From Phaeodactylibacter xiamenensis (GTDB lineage Bacteria > Bacteroidota > Bacteroidia > Chitinophagales > Saprospiraceae), in the NCBI RefSeq assembly GCF_000759025.1, contig NZ_JPOS01000101.1, forward strand, positions 1 to 58,664: a stretch of DNA of 58,664 nucleotides, read 5' to 3'. Below, piece by piece: positions 34,772 through 42,996 of this stretch. Each line of letters starts with the position of its first letter. Within the stretch, counting starts at the first letter, position 1. The notes below the pieces were generated by a model. It was not told the DNA's origin and did no database searches. It was given only the letters and a program-made list of their open reading frames with translations. The translations under genes were made by a program, and so were the position numbers.

Positions 34772-36433
34772 ATGCAAAAAACGGTGAGCCATCCACTCCC
34801 CCCAGCGAAGACCATCGAAGCACTCCCCAAAGCCTTACAATACATCGCCCGGCAACTGGAAGCCAAACGCGCCTTAAAACCTGCGGATATGCGCAGGATC
34901 GTCCTGGAAGCCGGTGTTCAACCTGCAGATATAGCACCCTGGGCCGACTATGACCATCCTGCTGCCGACAGCTACGGCCGTAAACTGATTTACGAGGGCA
35001 ATCATTTTGAAATCATGGCCATGAGCTGGCAGCCTGGCGATTTCTCCGGCATCCACGACCATGGCTATACAGAATGGGGCGCTGTACAGGTATTCGGCCC
35101 CGCAGAGCATGCCACATTCCGGATTGAGGAAGGGCGTATTTCAACCTTGGCACGCTTTCCCTTTGAGCCCGGTGATGTCGTTGGCGTAAGCCACACCCTC
35201 GTTCATCAAATGGGCAACCCTACCGCTGAGCCTTTCCAAACCCTGCATGTCTATGGCAGGCCCGAAGACATTGAGAATGTCACCGGCGATGCCCGGGTGT
35301 ACGATTTGGAAAACCAAACCATTCAGCGCGTTGATGGCGGTGTGTTCTTCGCGCTTCCGGAAAGTGAAATTAAATGGACAGAGCCCGGTCCAAAAGCAGA
35401 CTTTCCCACCCTGCTGCGCTATCAGGTGGAGCTGACCCGGCGCTTAAAGCGAATGGCAGAGGCCGGACTGCCAGGTGCCCGGGAGCAATTGGAAGCCGCT
35501 GCGCAACGCCTTTTTTCTGATGCTGCTCAGTCCCAGCTGCTCAAAGACCTTAGAGCACATACCAACGCGGACAATCATACCGACAACTCCGTATTTTGGC
35601 GTATCCTTAATCAGGAACTCCGTGCGGCTGCTCAACTACAGAACGAGCTCGCCGAAACAGCAACACAGGGCGACCAATTCCACAAATATGCAGCGCTCTA
35701 CGACGAACTTATCTGCCGTCCCTGCCTGAAAGGCTTCATTGCCGGCGGGTTCGAATTTTTCAAACAAAAATTCGCCCCGGATTTTTCAGACAAGCGCTTC
35801 CTGTCCATTGGTGCCGGCACAGGCCTGGTGGAACGGTATATCATTGATGAACTGGGACTGCCCTACGATCAACTCCTCGGCATGGACCTTTCGGAGGCAA
35901 TGGTACAGGAGGCCCGGCAGCGGATCCGTGCCGAACAGGGCGATATTCTTGCTTTTGACGCAGATGGCAAACAATGGGATATTGCCTTCACAGGCCTGAA
36001 TGTCTTCCACTATCTGCCAAGCAGCCACCTGCAGGAAGCCATTGAGAAGACCGCCGCGCTGGTCAAGCCCGGTGGCTACTTCCTGGGCGACTTTATCACG
36101 CCCGACCACATCCGCTGGTACCCCAATGTGATGTACGCCGAAGATCAGTCCATCATCTCACTGCGCACGCCCAGGCTCATTGAAGAAGAAGGGCGCATGT
36201 ACCAGGAAAGCGAAATTCTTAATATTGAATTCAGGAATGGCCAAATGGATCTCAACTACGCCGGCCGGCACAAGCGTTTCCTCCCTCCTTTGCACCGGGT
36301 ACGCACCTACTTTGAGCGCGCATTCGGAGGTAATGTACTGCTCTACGATGCCTACAGCCTTGGGCTTATACCCGAAGAGGCAGACAGCTGTAAGAGTACC
36401 CGCTACTTTGTGGTGGCGCAGAAAGCGCTTTAG
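34772..36433 (+). CDS. Cysteine-dioxygenase-like cupin fused to SAM-dependent methyltransferase
   Basis: A 553-residue two-domain protein. The N-terminal part (about 70-190) is a cysteine/thiol dioxygenase-type cupin: H95-x-H97 in GIHDHGYTEWG, H145 in HQMGN, and Y161 in TLHVYG, which matches the catalytic tyrosine of cysteine dioxygenase. The C-terminal part (about 300-550) is a class I methyltransferase with motif I SIGAGTGLVERY (near 345), GMDLSEAMV (near 370) and a NVFHY post-motif. It could oxidise a thiol such as cysteine or a cysteamine-type compound to the sulfinate and methylate it. It is divergent from the sulfur transporter operon, and both have CRP-like sites. Confidence 0.8.
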   Translation: MQKTVSHPLPPAKTIEALPKALQYIARQLEAKRALKPADMRRIVLEAGVQPADIAPWADYDHPAADSYGRKLIYEGNHFEIMAMSWQPGDFSGIHDHGYTEWGAVQVFGPAEHATFRIEEGRISTLARFPFEPGDVVGVSHTLVHQMGNPTAEPFQTLHVYGRPEDIENVTGDARVYDLENQTIQRVDGGVFFALPESEIKWTEPGPKADFPTLLRYQVELTRRLKRMAEAGLPGAREQLEAAAQRLFSDAAQSQLLKDLRAHTNADNHTDNSVFWRILNQELRAAAQLQNELAETATQGDQFHKYAALYDELICRPCLKGFIAGGFEFFKQKFAPDFSDKRFLSIGAGTGLVERYIIDELGLPYDQLLGMDLSEAMVQEARQRIRAEQGDILAFDADGKQWDIAFTGLNVFHYLPSSHLQEAIEKTAALVKPGGYFLGDFITPDHIRWYPNVMYAEDQSIISLRTPRLIEEEGRMYQESEILNIEFRNGQMDLNYAGRHKRFLPPLHRVRTYFERAFGGNVLLYDAYSLGLIPEEADSCKSTRYFVVAQKAL

Positions 36434-36441
36434 TAGCTAGA

Positions 36442-36509
36442 TAGACTTGATGTTTTGGAGGAATACCTTGTGATTAAACCCGCTCGTTTTCTCCAACGCA
36501 TCGAGTCTA
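36442..36509. repeat. Imperfect inverted repeat
   Basis: Arms 36442-36460 and 36491-36509 (TAGACTTGATG.../...CATCGAGTCTA) match at 16 of 19 positions, with a 30-base loop. It lies between the fusion gene and the sulfatase and lacks a T run. It could be a weak terminator or an mRNA structure. Confidence 0.4.
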
Positions 36510-36575
36510 AATAAGTCCCCTCTGCCTGAGTACAATTCCTGGCTTATCTTCCTTTATCTTTAAAGCGGCGCTTAC

Positions 36576-37862
36576 ATGAAGTACTTTACAATATTGCTAT
36601 TTGCTCTGGCATTCACACTCGGCTGCAATGACGAACCGGAGACCCCCACCCCAACGGCTACAGCTCAGCCCAACATCCTTTTGATCCTGGCAGACGATAT
36701 GGGCAAGGATGCCACCTCTGGGTTTACGGAAGGTAACACGAAGCCAGGCACGCCCAATCTTGACCGTCTTCGCACAGAAGGCCTCACTTTCAACCGTCTT
36801 TGGGTCAATCCAACCTGTTCTCCTACCCGGGCTTCCATCCTGACAGGCAGGTACGGCTACCGTACAGGTGTTAAGTGGGCCGGCGACCCTTTACCGACTA
36901 CTGAAAAATCACTGCACCAATATATAAAGGACGGTACAGATGGTGCCTACGCTACTGCACTGATCGGCAAATGGCATTTATCAGAGGAAGGGGCGGTGGC
37001 GACCCCGGAAAGCTTTGGCATTGATTACTATGCAGGCCTGGCCCGTGGGGCAGTCCAAAACTATTACCAATGGCAACTGACAGAGGATGGCAGCGGCAGC
37101 CTTCAAACCGAATACATCACTCAGGTATTCACGGACCTTTCAATAGATTGGGTCAACAGCCAGTCTAAACCCTGGTTTTTATGGCTGGCGTACAATGCCC
37201 CTCACACGCCTTTTCATACGCCACCGGCTGCTATGCATACTCAGGGGGCGCTTCCAGACTATACCGATGGGCTTGACCCCACACCTTATTATATGGCAGC
37301 TATTGAAGCGATGGACTTTCAAATTGGACGCCTGCTCGAGGGCATTCCGACAGAAGTGCTGGACAATACCCTCATCATTTTCTTAGCGGATAACGGTACG
37401 CCTGCCCAGGTGGCACAAGCTCCTTACTCTGGCAGTACCGTCAAGGGCAGTCTGTACCAGGGAGGAGTGAATGTCCCTATGTTTGTCTCCGGCAAAGGCG
37501 TTACACGTCAGGGGGAGGATAACAGTCTTTTATGCAGCACAGACCTGTTCAGCACTATTGCCAACCTGACGGGCATTAACGAAGCTGTTTATCAGGATAG
37601 CTACAGTTTTGCCAACCTCCTCACCGGGGGCCAGGGAAGCAGGACGTTTCAGTATACAGAGATGGACAATGGCACTACCAATGCCTGGGCAATCAGTAAC
37701 GGAAAGTATAAGCTCATTACCGGCGCTGATGGGAATGAAGAATTGTACCAGCTCGAGCAAGACCCCTACGAAAACACTAATTTACTCATAGATGCATTAC
37801 CCTCAGAGGCAGCTGAAGCCAAAAGCGTTTTGGAGGCAGAATTATCAGCCATCAGAAATTAA
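36576..37862 (+). CDS. Sulfatase (arylsulfatase family), lipoprotein
   Basis: A 428-residue protein with a lipoprotein signal (TLGC, Cys17). The formylglycine site is C81-S-P-T-R85 in CSPTRASILTGRYG, the type matured by a sulfatase-modifying enzyme. Metal ligands are seen in LILADDMG (near 37-44) and FLADNGTP (near 275), with GKWHL also present. It hydrolyses sulfate esters on the cell surface or in the periplasm, probably of polysaccharides; the substrate is unknown. No maturase is in view. It stops 3 bp before the ccmB stop on the other strand. Confidence 0.9.
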   Translation: MKYFTILLFALAFTLGCNDEPETPTPTATAQPNILLILADDMGKDATSGFTEGNTKPGTPNLDRLRTEGLTFNRLWVNPTCSPTRASILTGRYGYRTGVKWAGDPLPTTEKSLHQYIKDGTDGAYATALIGKWHLSEEGAVATPESFGIDYYAGLARGAVQNYYQWQLTEDGSGSLQTEYITQVFTDLSIDWVNSQSKPWFLWLAYNAPHTPFHTPPAAMHTQGALPDYTDGLDPTPYYMAAIEAMDFQIGRLLEGIPTEVLDNTLIIFLADNGTPAQVAQAPYSGSTVKGSLYQGGVNVPMFVSGKGVTRQGEDNSLLCSTDLFSTIANLTGINEAVYQDSYSFANLLTGGQGSRTFQYTEMDNGTTNAWAISNGKYKLITGADGNEELYQLEQDPYENTNLLIDALPSEAAEAKSVLEAELSAIRN

Positions 37863-37864
37863 GC

Positions 37865-38524
37865 CTAATCCCGCCAAAGGAAGGGAAAAAGGACCAGTGC
37901 AATACCCAGCAACAGCAAATCGATCGACACCAGGATCATCACATCTTTCTCAATGCCGGTATCCCGCATCAGCCGCAGGGCGTTAGCCGAGAGCTTGATG
38001 AGGGTCAGCAGGACCGGGATGACAAGCGGAAAACCCAGTATGGCCATAAGCGTAGCGCTGCTGTCTGCTTTGGAAGCGATAGCGGAAACAAAGGTGAATG
38101 TAATAGAAAACCCCGTTGCCCCCAGAAAAATTATGCCAAAAAACTGCGCCGTTTCCTTGACCGGATTGCCCGCCACAAAGCTAAAGCCCAGCCAGGTGAG
38201 CAGGCTCAGCAGGCTCAGGAGCAGGATATTGTAGAGCATCTTGGACAATAGAATGGAGGTCGGGTTTGCCAGGGTGTAGTAGTACAATTCCCGGGCACCA
38301 TGCTCCTGCACAAAGCTTTTGACCACAGCGCTAATGGAGGCAAACAGCACGATCACCCAAAATAAGGCATTCCAAACATCCGGCTGTACCCGCTGAAAAG
38401 AGGAATAGACAATAAAAATGGTGGAAAACACGTAAAGCAATATACCGCTGATGGCATAGCTCGACCTGAGCTCCAGGCGGAGGTCCTTGCGCAACAGAAA
38501 AACCACTTCTTTCATCAATCCCAT
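37865..38524 (-). CDS. ccmB: Heme exporter protein CcmB
   Basis: A 219-residue inner-membrane protein with six membrane segments. It is the permease part of the CcmABCD cytochrome c maturation system. The early FLLRKDLRLELRS motif, the FVQEHGARELYYYTLANPTSILLSKMLYN cytoplasmic part and the C-terminal hydrophobic pair are typical. Other ccm genes are not in the window. Start: Met1 or Met4 (38515). Confidence 0.88.
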   Translation of the reverse strand: MGLMKEVVFLLRKDLRLELRSSYAISGILLYVFSTIFIVYSSFQRVQPDVWNALFWVIVLFASISAVVKSFVQEHGARELYYYTLANPTSILLSKMLYNILLLSLLSLLTWLGFSFVAGNPVKETAQFFGIIFLGATGFSITFTFVSAIASKADSSATLMAILGFPLVIPVLLTLIKLSANALRLMRDTGIEKDVMILVSIDLLLLGIALVLFPFLWRD

Positions 38525-38587
38525 GGCGCGAAGGTAGGGAATTTGGGGGTTAATGAGTATATTTTGCCCCCAACTATACTGACGATT

Positions 38588-38741
38588 AAGTGGTTTGCCA
38601 TAGCAAACCTACTGAATGCCTGTCCGCCGTACTTAATACTAAGGCAGGCGGGTCAGCATTCACGCAATACGAAGTGGCTTGCGCTTGTCCTGACAAGCTA
38701 CGCTTCGTCAGTGGTCGACGTTGCAAACCACTTCGTATTGC
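38588..38741. repeat. Compact element of nested inverted repeats
   Basis: Four related arms are packed into 154 bp: AAGTGGTTTGC (38588-38598), the inverse GCAAACC (38603-38609), a 19-bp arm at 38664-38682 (GCAATACGAAGTGGCTTGC) and its inverse at 38723-38741 with one mismatch. A TGAATGC/GCATTCA pair (38613-38619/38656-38662) encloses CCGCC/GGCGG. It lies between ccmB and the amidase gene and may be a small non-autonomous mobile element, REP-like, or an RNA structure. Confidence 0.5.
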
Positions 38742-38797
38742 ATATAAACCAAAATGAACTGGTAGTCATTAATATGGACTACAAAGGGTTTGCAATG

Positions 38798-40033
38798 ATG
38801 CAGAAAATTATATCCCTGACAATACTAATGACTTACTGGCTGACCATACAGCCAGCACAAGCTCAACTCCCAAAAGCTACTGTACCGGAAAGCAACCGGT
38901 ATTTTACGGTCAAAGCCGTGTCCGGTGATGGGATTTACGCGCTTATGCGACGATACGGGCTCGACGGCAATTCCTGTAACTTCACCAAATTTTATACCCT
39001 CAACAGTCTTAAGAAAAATTCGCATCTCATTGTAGGGCGGACCTACGAGCTGCCCATCCTCCTCTATGAGTTCAACGGGCGTACGATCAGGTCCACCATT
39101 GGCATTGATGACTGGAATCTTGCCGTTCGGATTCAGGACTACAATGAGCGTATGCTGGCAGAAAAACAGCGCGATCAATCCTTTAAAGACAACCGGGTCC
39201 TTTGGGTGCCCTACCATGAGCTTTACTGTCCGGAGCCAGACCTCAAAATCCCGGAGCCTATAACCGAGCGGCAGCCAGAGGAAGCTGTTGACAAGTCCGG
39301 CAGCGGCAATCGCCGGTTCCCTATTTTCGGCCCTAAATATGCCTACACTCCTCTGGAAAGCACCCGGCTCAAAGGCAAGGTTTTTTACATTGTAAGTGGG
39401 CATGGGGGCCCGGACCCCGGCGCCATAGGCCGGCGTGGCGAGTATAGCCTTTGTGAAGATGAATACGCCTATGACGTGGCGCTGCGCCTTTGCCGGAACC
39501 TTGTAGCCCATGGTGCAACCGCCTATATGATCATCCGCGACGACAACGATGGGATACGAAGCGACAAATTCCTGGACTGCGACTATGACGAAGTGGTCTG
39601 GGGCGGTCAGAAAATAATGCGGCAACAAAAGCCCCGGCTGTTCCAGCGGTCTAATGCCATTAACGAACTGTACGAAAAAAACAAGGCCGCAGGAGTTACC
39701 GAACAAACGACCATCATCGTGCACGTAGATTCCAGAAACAAAGGCGAGCGCAAAGACGTCTTTTTCTACTATCACCCAACCAGCTCTGAGAGTAAAACAG
39801 TGGCTTTGGACCTACAGCATGCACTGCGCAAAAAGTACCGCAAATACCGCGCCAACGGTCAGTACCATGGTACGGTCACTCCCCGCGACCTGCACATGCT
39901 GAGGGAAACACTAACACCTTCCGTGTACGTTGAACTGGCTAATATCAGGAATAAGTTCGACCAACAGCGGGTCATTCTGGAAAGCAACCGGCAGGCACTT
40001 GCCGATTGGCTGCTAGAGGGGATTTTGGACTGA
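38798..40033 (+). CDS. N-acetylmuramoyl-L-alanine amidase (Amidase_3), exported
   Basis: From the ATG at 38798 (alternatives 38774 and 38795) a signal peptide follows (IISLTILMTYWLTIQPAQA). The frame is open upstream to 38543, but that part contains the inverted-repeat element. A LysM-like segment (about 30-75) precedes the zinc amidase domain: IVSGHGGPDPGA (first His), EDEYAYDVALRL (Glu), IIVHVDSRN (second His) and VYVELANIRN (catalytic Glu). It cleaves the bond between muramic acid and the peptide stem. The 3' end overlaps the convergent gene by 21 bp. Confidence 0.85.
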   Translation: MQKIISLTILMTYWLTIQPAQAQLPKATVPESNRYFTVKAVSGDGIYALMRRYGLDGNSCNFTKFYTLNSLKKNSHLIVGRTYELPILLYEFNGRTIRSTIGIDDWNLAVRIQDYNERMLAEKQRDQSFKDNRVLWVPYHELYCPEPDLKIPEPITERQPEEAVDKSGSGNRRFPIFGPKYAYTPLESTRLKGKVFYIVSGHGGPDPGAIGRRGEYSLCEDEYAYDVALRLCRNLVAHGATAYMIIRDDNDGIRSDKFLDCDYDEVVWGGQKIMRQQKPRLFQRSNAINELYEKNKAAGVTEQTTIIVHVDSRNKGERKDVFFYYHPTSSESKTVALDLQHALRKKYRKYRANGQYHGTVTPRDLHMLRETLTPSVYVELANIRNKFDQQRVILESNRQALADWLLEGILD

Positions 40034-42865
40034 GGCCAGCGGGCGCTCCATTTCCGGCCATTCCGGTTCAAACGTACCGAGGGCATCGTAGATCACATTA
40101 TGGATACGCTCTCTCACTTTATCCTTGAAAAGTTTGCGGTTGCTGCGGTCCGGGTGAATCCGGTTGGATAGGAATATATAAATCAGCTCTTCGTCCGGGT
40201 CTACCCAGACACAAGTGCCCGTAAAACCGGTATGCCCATAAGTACGCTCACTGATGGCTTCCGGGTAACCTCCCTCTTCGATATCATCTTCCTCTGGTTT
40301 ATCAAAGCCCAGCCCACGGTGGTTACCATGATCGGCGCTGGTGAAATACTCAATCGTTTCCGGCTCCAGGAACTGCTGCCCGCCATAAGTACCGCCATTG
40401 AGGAGCATCTGGAACAACACCGCCAGGTCCTCTGCATTGCTAAACAGGCCCGCATGCCCGGCCACGCCTCCCAAAAGCGCCGCTGTTTCATCGTGCACAA
40501 ACCCATGTACCAGCTGATGCCGCCAGCGATAATCATCTTCTGTAGGTACAATCTGATCTGCAGGGTAGTGCGCGAGCGGTGTAAAGCGGGTAAAGCGTAA
40601 CCCGAGGGGCTGGTAAAAGTGCATGGTTGCAAGTGTATCCAGGCGGTGCCCGCCGAGGGCTTCCACCACTCGTTGGGCCAGCACAAAATTGGCGTCGCTG
40701 TAACGGTATCGGGTACGGCGGCCGCGCAGGCGTTGCATGTCTTCCCAAATCTTGTCGTGAAACTGTGTAGAGAAGAAGAAGTTCTTCGATACCGGCACGG
40801 CAAAATCAGGTGAGCTGGTTTTACAAAAGTAATCAGCGCAATTATCGTTGTCTGCTTCGCGGGCGAGCAAATAAGGGATTACTGGCAGGTGAGGTTGCAA
40901 CCCGCTGCGATGGGTCATTATTTTTTGAAGAGTCAGGTTGCGCAGGCGGCTGTTGGATGGCAGGTCTAAATATTCCCGGAGCTGGCCTTTGGGCTGCAAC
41001 TGACCGGCTTCATATTGCTGCATCGCCATCAGGGTAGTCGCTGCAATTTTTGTAATGGAGGCCACATCGTACAGATCCGAGTGCTGTATCTTTTGTTCCT
41101 TTTTATAGGTATGGTGGCCAAAAGCCTTATTATAAATGACCTTCCCGGATTTCGCAACCAGCACCTGTGCCCCGGGCGTTGCCCCCTCGTCAATGGCTGA
41201 CTGCACAATCGCGTCGATACCAACCAGGCGTTGAGGCAATACCCCCACCTGCTGAGGCAAAGCATACTCCAGGCGTACGGCCTCTGTTTTCTCCCCCTGC
41301 CCGATCAGGAAATCGGGGCTGTAGGTCAATGGCAATCGCCCTCTTGCAGCAATCCCCCCGAATAGGAGTTGTGCTGCCAGTTCTTTTTCAAGATCGCTAT
41401 TGCCAAAAGCCTGTACCACCACTTCATTCCGGCTCAGCTGTTGAAGGTTAACGGGGTGCCCAAGGTTGACCACCACCACTTCTGCCTGCTGCCTGATACG
41501 GTCCAGCTGGCCCAGGTCAGGCGCTTGCAAAAGGTATTGATCCAGCAGCACAATAAGGCGGTCGGCAGTTGCTGCTTCCGCCCATGAGCGCACCAGCCGA
41601 TAATTGGCATAGTGCCCGAAGCGCTGTTCAAAATGCCGGTCATAGACCGTACCTGGCAGGTGCAGGATCGTCCAGCCTTTCTCCCCTGCTTCGAGAGGGA
41701 CCCGCTGTTCGGGGTTGGCAGCCAGGACAATCGAAGAAGCATAGGCTTTGCGCTGCCATACCGCCCAGCTTGTGGCACTGAAGTATTCTTCTCTGGAAAG
41801 CCGTTCGGGCTGTGCTTCCACTGTTGCGCCCGCTACAGAAGCCTCCAACGCTGGTTTTGAGGCAGCAGGACGGGGCTCGGGCTCAGGTTTATCCCCTGCC
41901 CAGGCGCGGGCTTTAAGAATTCTTGTCAGCTTTTGATTGAGCTGTTCTTCGCTAAGTACGCCTCTGCGGTAGGCTTGCTTTAGCGCTTTCAGCGCAGGGG
42001 TATATTGACCGGCCTCAATCACCAGCAAGTCAACATCCTGTTCAAGCCAGTTGGCGATTTGAGCTTCTGTCGTTACCTCTGCGATGAGCAGCCCGCCAAA
42101 CTGAAGCCGGTTGCGAAAGAGATCTGCCAGGCGGCCACTCCGCCCGAGTTGTTCCACCGGCAGCCAGAAACCACCCAAGCCTGCTTCAATTAAAGTTTTA
42201 TGGTAGGCTAAGGACTTCAGAAAAGCTTTGGTGGTGTCTACCGAAAGTAAATCTGTATCTGAAAAAGGAGCGGCGACAGAAAGCAAATGGGCTTTGTTCA
42301 TTTGATTGATCCAGCGAGCCTGATTTTGGATACCCGCTTCCGGCAGCAAGGTTGCTCCTCCTTCCATACCGTAGCCAGGCAAACTTAGCCAGCTCAGCTG
42401 TAATGCATTCGCCTGATGAATATAGGCTTGTTCCAACCGGATGCGCAGACTATCGTCTCCAATTGAAGAGATGACCTCTAAGGAAGGGAAGGCTTGCTGC
42501 TCCCCAAACAGATAGCCGGGCAAACGATTAGGCTCAGTCACCTTTAAAGGCGGGAAGGAAGTCCGGGTTTCCCAAAGACGGTCTATACGGTCCAAATCCT
42601 CCGGAGCAGCTACAGTAAGCCAGCAACCGGAAGCCGCACCCAGGCGGGCAGCACTTACCTGAGCTACATCCGTTTTCAAGACCAATAACTGCTGTAGCTT
42701 TTCATCCGTTGTTTTTTCTTTCAGGTACTGATCGATTCCCGGGGGAGCAGACTGTAAAAAGAGTGACAGCCCGGGCAGCTCTACATCAGGCAAAGGGGCT
42801 TCCGTTTGGCAAGACCATGCCAAACTCAGTCCTACAACCACTAAAATTAACTTATTCCTCATCAT
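40013..42865 (-). CDS. GH3-like domain fused to beta-lactamase-type serine hydrolase
   Basis: From the ATG pair at 42865/42862 this is a 950-residue lipoprotein (signal LVVVGLSLAWSC). The frame stays open to 43165 but that overlaps the neighbouring gene. Residues about 30-350 resemble the GH3/NagZ fold, but the KHFPGHGDT loop is lost (AAPFSDTDLLSV) and the nucleophile region reads LIAEVTTEA, so this part looks inactive. A GH3 C-like middle region follows. Residues about 560-945 form a class C/PBP-like hydrolase with SITK (near 603), YSDANF (near 722) and GHTGFTG (near 878). The pairing suggests cell-wall recycling or remodelling. Confidence 0.8.
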   Translation of the reverse strand: MMRNKLILVVVGLSLAWSCQTEAPLPDVELPGLSLFLQSAPPGIDQYLKEKTTDEKLQQLLVLKTDVAQVSAARLGAASGCWLTVAAPEDLDRIDRLWETRTSFPPLKVTEPNRLPGYLFGEQQAFPSLEVISSIGDDSLRIRLEQAYIHQANALQLSWLSLPGYGMEGGATLLPEAGIQNQARWINQMNKAHLLSVAAPFSDTDLLSVDTTKAFLKSLAYHKTLIEAGLGGFWLPVEQLGRSGRLADLFRNRLQFGGLLIAEVTTEAQIANWLEQDVDLLVIEAGQYTPALKALKQAYRRGVLSEEQLNQKLTRILKARAWAGDKPEPEPRPAASKPALEASVAGATVEAQPERLSREEYFSATSWAVWQRKAYASSIVLAANPEQRVPLEAGEKGWTILHLPGTVYDRHFEQRFGHYANYRLVRSWAEAATADRLIVLLDQYLLQAPDLGQLDRIRQQAEVVVVNLGHPVNLQQLSRNEVVVQAFGNSDLEKELAAQLLFGGIAARGRLPLTYSPDFLIGQGEKTEAVRLEYALPQQVGVLPQRLVGIDAIVQSAIDEGATPGAQVLVAKSGKVIYNKAFGHHTYKKEQKIQHSDLYDVASITKIAATTLMAMQQYEAGQLQPKGQLREYLDLPSNSRLRNLTLQKIMTHRSGLQPHLPVIPYLLAREADNDNCADYFCKTSSPDFAVPVSKNFFFSTQFHDKIWEDMQRLRGRRTRYRYSDANFVLAQRVVEALGGHRLDTLATMHFYQPLGLRFTRFTPLAHYPADQIVPTEDDYRWRHQLVHGFVHDETAALLGGVAGHAGLFSNAEDLAVLFQMLLNGGTYGGQQFLEPETIEYFTSADHGNHRGLGFDKPEEDDIEEGGYPEAISERTYGHTGFTGTCVWVDPDEELIYIFLSNRIHPDRSNRKLFKDKVRERIHNVIYDALGTFEPEWPEMERPLASVQNPL

Positions 42866-42996
42866 CCTCGCTACCTGATTATATTCCAATATACGAAGCA
42901 GCTCCGCAATGAGTTGCTCACCTAATAGAGAAAACGCAAAATAAAACCCGGCGGCCGTTAAGAAAGGATTAAAGTTGCATTTTATACTGCTAAGCT

